Below, piece after piece: positions 10,318-18,904 of a stretch of DNA of 64,000 nt; position 1 is the first letter of the stretch, and every line of letters begins with the position of its first letter. The notes under the pieces were generated by a model, which was not told where the DNA came from, made no database searches, and worked only from the letters and a program-made list of their open reading frames with translations. The stretch is from Heligmosomoides polygyrus polygyrus (Eukaryota > Nematoda > Chromadorea > Rhabditida > Heligmosomidae). The DNA is taken from NCBI GenBank assembly GCA_947396885.1, contig OX377205.1, positions 28,521,899 to 28,585,898 on the forward strand. The letters run 5' to 3'. The position numbers were made by a program, and so were the translations under genes.

Positions 10318-13275
10318 ATGATCAAAAGTCGCAATGGAATCAGTATAAAGGCTAGGACGTCACCCGGAAGTGACGCGCAGAACCCCCGCCCGAGTTCTGC
10401 GGTCAGTATGCGAGGGCTACCGAGGGCAGAACGACCTCGGCCAAAGAAGCTAGTTCGAGTGGGGACTCTGAATGTGGGAACGCTGACCGGAAGATCCAGA
10501 GAGGTGGCCGACTTGATGAAGCGCAGAAAGATAGAAGTCCTGTGTCTGCAGGAAACGAGATGGAAAGGAGCGAAGGCCAAGGAGATTGGAGAAGGGGTCA
10601 AGCTGTTCTACAACGGAGAGGATACGAAGAGGAACGGTGTCGGGATAGCTGTCGCAGAGTCCCTCAGGGATTCGGTAGCTGCTGTCCAAAGGATAAACGA
10701 CCGCATCATGTCACTGCGGCTCGACACGAAGGAGGGTTACTGGACTGTCATGTCCGTCTACGCCCCTCAGACTGGATGCCCCGAGCACGAGAAAGATAAT
10801 TTCTACTTCACGCTCGAGGAGGCCATAAGGTCCGTACCAGAAGGCGATTACCTGTCCATAGCAGGGGACATGAATGGCCACGTAGGGAGTGGCAGAAGAG
10901 GAGTAGAAAGGGTTCATGGAGGTAAAGGGGTCGGCTTGATGAACCCAGATGGAGAAAGAATTCTCGAGCTGGCTATCTCCCACGACCTGGTGGTCTGTAG
11001 CACCTTCTTCGCGAAGAGGGAGAGCCAGAAGGTGACCTATGCTAGCGGAGGAAGAAGGACGGAAGTCGACCACATCCTAGTGCGAAGACCTGCCTTGAAA
11101 ACTGTCCGGGATGTGAAGGTCCTTCCGGCTGAAGATGTAGCACCACAGCACAGGCCATTGGTAGCTGACCTGGCCATACCTCTACCCAGCAAACCCAAGG
11201 TAAGAACAGAACCCAGAATCCGATGGTGGAAACTGCGGGGTTTAGAGCGCAACGAGCTACGAAGGAGGGTGCTCGATGCAGGTCTTCCGGATCCAACTGG
11301 TCCCGTGAACGAGACCTGGAGGAGGGTGACCCAAACGATTCTACGATGTGCCAAGGAAACCCTCGGTGAAACAAAGGGAGGGATCAGAGGAGATAAGGCT
11401 GCATGGTTCTGGAATGAAGAGGTGCAGGCTGCGGTGAGGAAAAAGAAGGAGGCCTATAAGCAGTGGCAAACGACAAGCGCACCCGAGCATCTTACAGTCT
11501 ATAGGAAGATGAAGAGCCTGGCAAAAGCAGCTGTAGCGAAAGCGAAGAGAGCGGAGATGGATGCCCTATATGAGAAGCTAGACGGGCCACAGGGAGAGAA
11601 GTTTGCTATTCGGCTGGCTAAGGCGCGGCATAGAGCTTGCGCCGACATTCGAGTGGTCAAGACAGTGAGGGGTGCTGACGGCAGGGTACTACGGAGGCCA
11701 GTCGAGGTCAGAAAAAGATGGGAGGAGTACTTCAAGGAGCTCCTGAATGAAGAATTGCCTCGTCGCGAAGTTCAAGAAGAACAACCAACGGAAGGACCCA
11801 TCCCATCCTGGACGCGGGAAGAGGTTCGCAACGCCATAGGAAAGATGAAGCTCGGGAAGGCAGCTGGACCTGATGGGGTGCCAGTAGAGGCTTGGAAGGT
11901 GCTTGGGGACTGTGGAGTCAATTGGCTGACACAGTTCTTCAACAGAGTCATGATAGACAGTAAGATGCCGGATGACTGGAGGGACAGCATCATAGTCCCC
12001 ATCTTCAAACAGAAAGGGGACGCGTCCGAGTGCTCCAACTACCGAGGGATCAAACTGATCTCGCACACGATGAAGATCTACGAACGTCTGGTCGACTCGA
12101 GGCTGAGGGAGATGGTGACAATCTCCCAGGAGCAGTGGGGCTTCATGCCTGAGAGGTCCACCACAGACGCCATCTTCATCGCTCGCCAGGTAATGGAGAA
12201 ATATCGGGAGAAACGAAAGCCCTGCTACATGGCCTTTCTGGACTTGGAGAAAGCCTACGACAGGCTACCCCGGGCCGTGATCTGGAAATCGCTCCGAGGT
12301 AGAGGTGTCCCGGAACGTCTGATCACAGTCGTAAAGGACATGTACGAAGGCTCGAAAGCGGCGGTACGAACCCCACACGGAATGACAAAGAAGATGGACA
12401 TCACAGTGGGTGTACATCAAGGGTCGGCTCTGAGTCCGTTCCTCTTCGTGCTGACGCTTGACTGCATAGTGAAACTCCTGGAGGAAGGCCCTCTCAGGAC
12501 CATCCTCTACGCGGACGATATCGCTCTAGTAGCCGACAGCCGGGAGGAGCTGGAGGAGAAGGTGAGGCTGTGGCAAGTAGCCCTCGCGGATAACGGCCTG
12601 CGGCTGAACGTGAAGAAGACCAAGTTTATCAGCTCTGAGCAGTGCACTAGACCGATCCTAGACTGCCAAGGGGAGGCGATCGAGAAGGTGGAAGAATTCC
12701 GCTACCTCGGAAGTGACCTATCCGAGGAAGGAAGTGTGGACCAGGCGGTCAGGGGACGGATAAACGCAGCCTGGCTCAAATGGAGGGAGTCCACAGGAAT
12801 CCTCTGCGACCGTAGGTGCTCCAGGACACTCAAAGGAAAGCTCTATAGAACAGTGGTGAGGCCTGCCCTCCTCTACGGCAGTGAGTGCTGGGCCCTAGGT
12901 AAAGCGCAGGAGCGGCAATTGCACGCGGCGGAAATGAGGATGCTCAGGTGGGCTTGTGGATGGACCCGTCGGGACAGGGTGCGAAACGAGGATGTTAGGG
13001 CAGTGATGAAGACAGCTCCGATCCAGCTGAAGATGAGGGAGCAGCGCCTGAGGTGGTATGGACACGTCCTCAGAAGACCAGAGGATCACCCCATAAGGTT
13101 GGCCCTAGATTTCGAGGCACCCGGAAAGCGTCCGAGAGGAGCCCCAAGGAAAAGGTGGAAGGATGTCATCAAGAAAGATCTCGCTGAAGTCGGCGCCATG
13201 CCAGACGACGCCTTTGATAGGATGAGGTGGCGACGGATCATAAGAACAGCGGACCCTGCGACTGCGCGGGACTAA
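10318..13275 (+). CDS. RTE endonuclease-reverse transcriptase (985 aa), intact
   Basis: A multifunctional LINE protein that nicks target DNA and copies its RNA into the nick. The N-terminal apurinic-type endonuclease carries VGTLNVGTLTGRSREV, CLQETRWKG (catalytic Glu), AGDMNGHVG, and VDHILVRR followed by PQHRPLVADL. The central reverse transcriptase carries MAFLDLEKAYDRLPR, HQGSALSPFLF and ILYADDIALVADS (YADD intact). The C-terminal part carries RWYGHVLRRPEDHP and a basic GKRPRGAPRKRW stretch. Length is normal for RTE. The first ATG is used; an alternative Met lies at 10408, just before the endonuclease domain. No frameshift or stop is seen. It is a mobile-element gene, not a host gene. Confidence 0.9.
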   Translation: MIKSRNGISIKARTSPGSDAQNPRPSSAVSMRGLPRAERPRPKKLVRVGTLNVGTLTGRSREVADLMKRRKIEVLCLQETRWKGAKAKEIGEGVKLFYNGEDTKRNGVGIAVAESLRDSVAAVQRINDRIMSLRLDTKEGYWTVMSVYAPQTGCPEHEKDNFYFTLEEAIRSVPEGDYLSIAGDMNGHVGSGRRGVERVHGGKGVGLMNPDGERILELAISHDLVVCSTFFAKRESQKVTYASGGRRTEVDHILVRRPALKTVRDVKVLPAEDVAPQHRPLVADLAIPLPSKPKVRTEPRIRWWKLRGLERNELRRRVLDAGLPDPTGPVNETWRRVTQTILRCAKETLGETKGGIRGDKAAWFWNEEVQAAVRKKKEAYKQWQTTSAPEHLTVYRKMKSLAKAAVAKAKRAEMDALYEKLDGPQGEKFAIRLAKARHRACADIRVVKTVRGADGRVLRRPVEVRKRWEEYFKELLNEELPRREVQEEQPTEGPIPSWTREEVRNAIGKMKLGKAAGPDGVPVEAWKVLGDCGVNWLTQFFNRVMIDSKMPDDWRDSIIVPIFKQKGDASECSNYRGIKLISHTMKIYERLVDSRLREMVTISQEQWGFMPERSTTDAIFIARQVMEKYREKRKPCYMAFLDLEKAYDRLPRAVIWKSLRGRGVPERLITVVKDMYEGSKAAVRTPHGMTKKMDITVGVHQGSALSPFLFVLTLDCIVKLLEEGPLRTILYADDIALVADSREELEEKVRLWQVALADNGLRLNVKKTKFISSEQCTRPILDCQGEAIEKVEEFRYLGSDLSEEGSVDQAVRGRINAAWLKWRESTGILCDRRCSRTLKGKLYRTVVRPALLYGSECWALGKAQERQLHAAEMRMLRWACGWTRRDRVRNEDVRAVMKTAPIQLKMREQRLRWYGHVLRRPEDHPIRLALDFEAPGKRPRGAPRKRWKDVIKKDLAEVGAMPDDAFDRMRWRRIIRTADPATARD

Positions 13276-13296
13276 ACGCTCGGGAGAAGAAGAAGA
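13254..13296 (+). other. RTE 3' terminal hairpin, AAACGCT box and GAA tail
   Basis: CCC (13254-13256), a bulged T, then GCG pairs with CGC and GGG (13265-13270) around an ACTG loop. The hairpin covers the last codons of the ORF. AAACGCT follows at 13274-13280, overlapping the stop codon, then a short GAA repeat up to the TSD. The same order occurs at 50883-50954 and 52235-52273 (minus). It is likely the signal by which the RT recognises its RNA; that function is inferred. Confidence 0.6.
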
Positions 13297-13314
13297 AGAC
13301 AGAATGTACCCTCT

Positions 13315-14213
13315 AACATATAAGGACTGATCGAGGAATTGTAACTTTGGTGATTCGAAGACTATCAGCTAGTGTTAGGAGTTGGATGAAAATGCATAGA
13401 AAACCTAGAACTCCAAATCCTTTGTGTTATTGCATACCACTATTGCACCAATTCCTACAAAACTTCAAGATGTAGGCCAGATAGACTGTGCAAGAACTAA
13501 TCGCTCGGAGAGCCATGACCACATTCATGTTCATGCCTTTTCTTGTAAATTGTTCAGACCACTGTATCGGTGGTAGTGTCGGTTCCTCCACGGCCGCTAC
13601 TGAAACTGCTCACCTTGCGAGCTGAGCTAAACGTGATCACGGTGTTGCATTCCAATGGCCCAGTAACAGGTCATCCTTCAATGAACCCATATTGCGTGAT
13701 ATGCTGTACGAGTGCTCGTGAGTCATGTTTCTTCAGATACAGTGTTACAGTTGTGTTTCAGTGTCCTCATGACCCAGCCGTGTTCGCAAAGCACGGCGCA
13801 GGTGGGAATTGTACGAGGGATTCCGGTGCATAGATGGCAACCGAACTAGCATGAGGGTTACGTAGCCTACGCACGGCTCACGTAGAAGAATGTCGGTACG
13901 TTGACGGGCTGCTCGTGCTCGTTGGAATAAGCACTGGAGCGGAGGATAGATGATTTCTAAGCGGCACAAGAAAGCCGATGATTTTGCTACGAACCCTTGG
14001 ACACTAACTATGCCGTTTTCTGCAGCAGCCTCAGAAGAGGCGGTCGCCCCAAGACCGAGTTGAGTCTGCCCTCTGAAGATCACTCTGAGGTTGTAACAGT
14101 CGAAAAATGTGGCACGATGAGAACCAAGTGATGGCGAAACAAAGAAAACGATTCAGCTGCTATTTATCACATCCTTTAGCCAACAATCATTCTCACTTTC
14201 TTCTTAATTTATA
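13315..14213. other. No recognised feature
   Basis: Mixed-composition sequence between the RTE and CR1 elements. Short open frames are present but show no known motif, and no repeat structure was recognised. Confidence 0.4.
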
Positions 14214-14242
14214 GACAATTTTTATTTATTTATTTATTTAAT

Positions 14243-14259
14243 ACGCCGCAAGACGGCGT
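14243..14259 (-). other. CR1 3' terminal hairpin before the (TAAA)n tail
   Basis: Perfect 6-bp stem ACGCCG/CGGCGT with a 5-nt loop, placed 2 nt before the TAAA repeat on the element strand. The two other CR1 3' ends in the window (33513-33525 and 46347-46363) have different stem sequences at the same position. Known L2/CR1-type LINEs need a 3' stem-loop for recognition by their RT. Confidence 0.65.
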
Positions 14260-15343
14260 GCACCACCAGACAGTCAGCCATAAAGGAAGCACTCCAAGGA
14301 ACCGAACACAAAAACCCAATAGTGATGGATAAAAGGTTTCAGTAGGAGAAACGAAACAAACAAAAATAACATCAGAAAAGAAAGAGAGCACAATTGGATA
14401 GGACCCATTAAATCGGCTAGATAGAAGAAAGAGCGAAATGACAGAATCCTTGTGACCAACTAAACAATAAGAAAGGGAGCTTTCATAGCAGATGTTTCAC
14501 TCCCCCAACACAGACTTGAAACCTGCTGAGAGGAGCTTTAATAGAAAAAAAAATTTTTTTAAAAAAAAATTTTTTCAATAGAAGAATAACTATAGTGGAA
14601 TATTGATATTAAAATCAATTATTTATTTGAGAAAAATTCGCGTATATATAGTAGTACTGAAATATACGGTGTAGAGAACCAGCTAACATTTCAAGTTAAA
14701 CATTGTGTAATGTGTTTAGTCCATAGCTCTCAGGGCACGCACCGCCAGGCGGGTCCCGTCTTTCAGAGACCTCATTATACTGGTACGCACCTCGGCGGCG
14801 GCCAGGAAGCAAAAGAAATGAAATCGGCATGTAAAAAGACATCAGTCCAAATGCTGGTTAATAGCCAGTATTGGGAGTCGAAAACGACAAGCCGGGGTGG
14901 CTATTTATGTAGGAGCCTCCACACCGTGAACGAAGTACAAGAGGCATAACAAGGAATTTGATAATGGAAAGGAAAATATTTATAGAGAAAAGGACACAAT
15001 ATAAAGACAGCTAAACATAATTAGACCGCACCCCCAGCTTGAAAAAAAATTATGTGAGAGAAGAGTGAAACATCCGCTCAGTTTAAACCCACTGCGAGAA
15101 GCAAAAATTTAAAAAAAAATCACCAGCTAAACAAAACCATAGATGAAGTAAACTGAAAATTGAAAACAACAAGTCTTGAGCTAAACAACACCATAGATGG
15201 AGTAAGCCAACAGAGGAAGAGGGCTCGATAGCCAGTACCAGACGAGGATGTATCCATCCCGCGAATCTAAGGTTCATGGCAGTGGAACAGACAATTCTTG
15301 TCGGTGGCAGATGACATGCGAAACGGCAGATGTCTGAAACTCT
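14260..15343 (-). other. 3' untranslated region of the CR1
   Basis: Unusually long at about 1.1 kb; the other CR1 copies here have about 100-180 bp. It contains an A/T palindrome near 14544-14575 (runs of A and T of 8-9) and an imperfect direct repeat of an AGCTAAACAA.ACCATAGATG block at about 15125 and 15178. No open frame is supported. It may include a later insertion, but no boundary was found. Confidence 0.5.
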
Positions 15344-18193
15344 TTACAGATACACAGGCTGTTCATTAAGTAGGTGGAACAAATCAAGCTTTTTCAACTT
15401 CCCTTTGAAAGCTTCACTAGAATCTGCGACGAAAACTTCAGGTGGAATGCGACGGAACCATCGCGCGCACCTACAGAAGACTGTGTTAAACATTCTGGAA
15501 TAGTTCCTTTTGTGGATTTTCCGATAATGAAGAATGAAGCGATTCCGTCTTAGGCTAGTGGGCATAAAAACCCAGTATTTGCTGGCTTTGAGCTTAGTCT
15601 CACCTCTGAGAAGCCTGAAGCAAAAAACCAAGTCAGCCAAAATCCGCCTGTACTGCAAAGAGTCTAACGAAAACAGGTTTAACCTCTCACTGTAGCTGGG
15701 AAGGGTAGATCCTCTCATTTCACCCAAAGTCCTATACCAAAGTAGACGCGTGAAAATTTGCTGGACCCTTTCGATTTTAAGTGCATCTTTCTTTAGTACA
15801 GGGCACCAAAGTTGGGAACAATACTCCAGATGTGGCAGCACATAAGCCTTGTAAAGACGTACAAGTGTTGCAGCATCTGTGCATCGGGTGTTACGAAATA
15901 AGGCAAAAAGCGTTGCCAGAGCCTTCTTCACTACATAATCCACATGCACTGAGAAGTTAAGTTTTGTGTCTATAGTAACACCAAGATCTCTGGCCAGAGA
16001 ACATGAATTTAGTTTGACACCATTAATTTCGTACTCAGTTACATTGCTTCCACCTAGATGCAAAACCATAGACTTGTTCAGATTAAGTGGAATACTATGA
16101 TCAGAAGTCCAAGAGACCAGTCTAGCAATGCTGGTTCTGAGAGCACTACTAATCTCTGAGGAACTGTCTTGAGTATAGGCACAGTACAACTTAATGTCAT
16201 CAGCATACATCTGGACTCTAATGTCGGGATGAGTTTTTAGGAGCATGGGTAGTTCAATTGTGTACATCAAAAACAGTAACGGAGAGAGCACACCTCCCTG
16301 AGGAACCCCACTGGTACACTGATACCTAGTAGAGTAGGAGTTCTTGACCCTAACAGTCATATGTCTCTCCTGCAGGTAGGATTCAAGCCATTTCAAGAGG
16401 TTACCATGAACACCCAAAGATTGAAGACAGGTCAACAGTTCACTGTGAGAGACTCTGTCGAAAGCCTTTGAAAGATCAAAGTAAAAGATGTCCAAAAACT
16501 TCCCCTCATTGAGGGCGCAAGTCCAGTCATAATAGGAGTCCAGCAAGTTAGTCAGGGTAGAAGCTCCGGGTAGAAAGCCGTGCTGCTCAGCGGGAATCAT
16601 TCCATTCTTGTTTAAGAAATTGAGTACTCTATCACTGATGATCTTTTCCATAACTTTAACAGGAGTTGGTGTAAGACTAATTGGGCGAAAGTTGCTCAAA
16701 AGATTGTTTTCAGAGGCTTTAGGAATCGGAGTAACCAACGCCTCCTTCCAGAGCTGAGGAACGTCACCTAACAAGAAGGAAATATTGAATATGAAGGAAA
16801 GAGGCTTGCTTAGCGACTTGTGGCATCTTCGATATACAATTTGAGGTATCCCGTCATACGGTTCACCTGGAGAGGGATTAAGCTTTTTCAAAACTGAAGA
16901 AATCTCCTCCGGATGAAAGTAAATCTCGCTTATGCCAAACCGCCTAGTGCTCCTTTCAGTGATCTGCTCACGTGTCTCCGACGAGACATAGGTCGAGAAA
17001 ACACTTGCAAAGTATCTACCCAGAGCTTCAGCCTTTTCACAGTCCTTGCTACAGCTCCTACCATTTTCGTCAATCAATGTAGGAACAGAGGTGTTGCGCT
17101 TAATTCTAAAACGAATATATTGGTGAAGCTTGCTCAAGGATGTTCTGTTTGCCATACGGCGCTCACGGTTAGCATGAAATTTACGAAGATGAGCTTCAAG
17201 ATCAAAGCAAACTTGCTTATATAGGCTATTCGACAACGGATTTTCAAGCTGATGGAAAAGGCGCTTTTTTTGTTCGATTAAGTTTGCTATCTGCTTTGGG
17301 TACTTGAAGGTAGATAAGAACTTAGTTTTAAAAGGCACGAAGAAGGAAAGAGCACAGTAAACTACTCTGCAAAATCTCAAGTATACCTCAGCAACTGTAG
17401 AGTAATCATTGAATAATTTTAGCCAGTCAATTCTACTGAAGTATTTATCCAACCCTTTGTAATCTGCATTTATGAAGTCTGGAACTGGAAAGAAAAGTGG
17501 TGATAAAGATACCCCAGCCATATTGAAACACACAATAGCGTGATCGGACGTAGAAAGTGGAGGAAGTATGCTAACATCGGCTATATTTGAACAATTTGAA
17601 AGAACAAGATCTAGAGCATGACATCCAAGAGTGGGCGTTAGAACATATTGACGTAGACTGCTAGCCTGAAAGAACTCAAGGAATCTAGAGCTCGCTGAGT
17701 TTAATGCATTCAAATTTTCCCAATCAATTTTCAAATTAAAATCACCCAAAATCACGGAAGAGGGTTGCACCGAATCCAGTTCATGCAGGCGTTCAATAAG
17801 AGCTTCGTCGTCAGCCCTAGTGGAATTGGGTGGACGGTATACTAAAATGATACGAGTACAAGAGGCTCCTTCAGGCGGAAAAAGCTCAAGGCACAAAATG
17901 TCAGATTTCGTACTACACGGAATCGGAAGTTGCCTCAAGAGTAGATTTCCCTTTGCAACACAGCATACCCCACCACCCCTCCCAGTACCACGATCGCTAC
18001 GCAGAACATGGTAGGGAAGGCTGGCCACGATTTCGGAATCGTGAATTTTTGCACTGAGCCATGTCTCGGTGATAAACACGAGGTCGGGTGAGTTAAATGA
18101 CAAAAAACATTGTAGATATTCAAACTTGTTCACAAGGCTTCGAGCATTAAGCAAACTACACTTAAGACTAGACGCCCTCGGCTGATTTACAGG
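15344..18193 (-). CDS. CR1 ORF2: endonuclease-reverse transcriptase, no ATG start
   Basis: The N-terminal endonuclease shows LLNARSLVNKFEYLQ, FITETWLS (catalytic Glu), VILGDFNLKIDW, and LVLSNC followed by STSDHAIVCF (SDH). The reverse transcriptase shows FRPISLTPTPVKVMEKI, IFYFDLSKAFDRVSH, SGVPQGGVLSPLLFLMY and QMYADDIKLYC (YADD intact). About 940 residues, normal for CR1. The frame is open upstream to 18205 and overlaps the end of ORF1. It contains no ATG until 17520, beyond the SDH motif. The start given here is the first codon read after a -1 shift at the GGGAAAC heptamer; that mode of expression is an inference. Reinitiation or a non-ATG start are alternatives. Confidence 0.85.
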   Translation of the reverse strand, partial: PVNQPRASSLKCSLLNARSLVNKFEYLQCFLSFNSPDLVFITETWLSAKIHDSEIVASLPYHVLRSDRGTGRGGGVCCVAKGNLLLRQLPIPCSTKSDILCLELFPPEGASCTRIILVYRPPNSTRADDEALIERLHELDSVQPSSVILGDFNLKIDWENLNALNSASSRFLEFFQASSLRQYVLTPTLGCHALDLVLSNCSNIADVSILPPLSTSDHAIVCFNMAGVSLSPLFFPVPDFINADYKGLDKYFSRIDWLKLFNDYSTVAEVYLRFCRVVYCALSFFVPFKTKFLSTFKYPKQIANLIEQKKRLFHQLENPLSNSLYKQVCFDLEAHLRKFHANRERRMANRTSLSKLHQYIRFRIKRNTSVPTLIDENGRSCSKDCEKAEALGRYFASVFSTYVSSETREQITERSTRRFGISEIYFHPEEISSVLKKLNPSPGEPYDGIPQIVYRRCHKSLSKPLSFIFNISFLLGDVPQLWKEALVTPIPKASENNLLSNFRPISLTPTPVKVMEKIISDRVLNFLNKNGMIPAEQHGFLPGASTLTNLLDSYYDWTCALNEGKFLDIFYFDLSKAFDRVSHSELLTCLQSLGVHGNLLKWLESYLQERHMTVRVKNSYSTRYQCTSGVPQGGVLSPLLFLMYTIELPMLLKTHPDIRVQMYADDIKLYCAYTQDSSSEISSALRTSIARLVSWTSDHSIPLNLNKSMVLHLGGSNVTEYEINGVKLNSCSLARDLGVTIDTKLNFSVHVDYVVKKALATLFALFRNTRCTDAATLVRLYKAYVLPHLEYCSQLWCPVLKKDALKIERVQQIFTRLLWYRTLGEMRGSTLPSYSERLNLFSLDSLQYRRILADLVFCFRLLRGETKLKASKYWVFMPTSLRRNRFILHYRKIHKRNYSRMFNTVFCRCARWFRRIPPEVFVADSSEAFKGKLKKLDLFHLLNEQPVYL

Positions 18194-18882
18194 TTTCCCG
18201 AGCTTCTATTGGGCAGCTCCGAAACATGCATAAGTTGCCCACGGTATACCACCCACTCCCGCTCTGCCTTACCCTTATTGCGCTCACGTGCCTCCTGACG
18301 AAGGTCAAAATCCCTCTTCCTTTCCTCGGGCGACATACTTTTTCGTATGTAGACCTCAGAGAAGCGAGACCCTCTCAGAAGGCGTGCATTAGCGAGGCAA
18401 AGACGCCAGTGGGTGGTGGTGGGAAGAACCACTTTCACCAAGCGCCTGCGAGCGGGGTCAAACGTTCCCATCCGATAAATGGCGGACGGTCTACATTCCA
18501 CATTAATCACGTCTAAGATATCACTTACCTTACACTCAAGATCTTTCTGGCGCTCAGAAGGACGTGTATCACCAAGCGCCTCATCCAAATTAGCAATGAC
18601 TATGCTTCGACCATGAATTTCATTTTGAGCCACGTCCAAGCCTCTGAAAACTCTGTCCGTAAGAGCTACAAGAACCCGCTCCAAGACGGGATCCTTGTTA
18701 ATGTCGAAGGCTAGCCTGATGAGCTCTCCTGCAGAAAGATTGTCAATGTTGTCCAGGGCATCAAGTTGTACAGGGGCAGGGACTGCAGTGTGGTTGGAGG
18801 ATGTAGATACCTGCGAAGTTAAAGAGGCTTTAGCCTTACCAGTTTGTGAACCTTTAGCCGTTTGCGATGCTTTAGGTGGCAT
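18187..18882 (-). CDS. CR1 ORF1 protein (231 aa), intact
   Basis: The first ORF of the CR1 element. It has a Ser/Thr/Lys-rich N-terminus (MPPKASQTAKGSQTGKAK), a middle region, then a region around residues 120-190 with RMGTFDPARRRLVKVVLP and a C-terminal basic stretch SMSPEERKRDFDLRQEARER. The layout fits CR1-type ORF1 proteins of nematodes, which are thought to bind the element RNA. No zinc knuckle is visible. The ATG at 18882 lies about 25 bp from the tandem array. Its last codons carry the GGGAAAC heptamer. The frame is undisturbed, which agrees with a young copy. Confidence 0.75.
   Translation of the reverse strand: MPPKASQTAKGSQTGKAKASLTSQVSTSSNHTAVPAPVQLDALDNIDNLSAGELIRLAFDINKDPVLERVLVALTDRVFRGLDVAQNEIHGRSIVIANLDEALGDTRPSERQKDLECKVSDILDVINVECRPSAIYRMGTFDPARRRLVKVVLPTTTHWRLCLANARLLRGSRFSEVYIRKSMSPEERKRDFDLRQEARERNKGKAEREWVVYRGQLMHVSELPNRSSGNL
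18193..18199 (-). promoter_or_regulatory. Putative -1 ribosomal frameshift site GGGAAAC
   Basis: In the ORF1 frame the codons are G GGA AAC, which fits the canonical X XXY YYZ slippery heptamer, 6 nt before the ORF1 stop (TAA, 18189-18187). A -1 shift continues with CCT GTA AAT directly into the ORF2 frame. The two frames overlap only from 18205 to 18187. Downstream, TTAAG/CTTAA can form a small hairpin, possibly inside a weaker GC-rich stem, but no strong pseudoknot is evident. Confidence 0.55.
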
Positions 18883-18904
18883 AGTGGAATTTGATCAGTA
18901 TCGG

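Larger units (their letters stand above)
9940..13296 (+). mobile_element. RTE-clade LINE, apparently full length
   Basis: The insertion is bounded by an 18-bp perfect target-site duplication, AGACAGAATGTACCCTCT, at 9922-9939 and 13297-13314. Total length is 3357 bp: about 380 bp of 5' leader, one long ORF, and a very short 3' end made of a hairpin, an AAACGCT box and a short GAA tail. A 20-22-bp unit (CCCCGAAGGCAAGAAAGGGG) is repeated in the leader near 10096-10137. A perfect TSD and an intact ORF suggest a recent insertion. Related copies are at 49782-50954 and, as a chimera, at 52235-54827. Confidence 0.9.
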
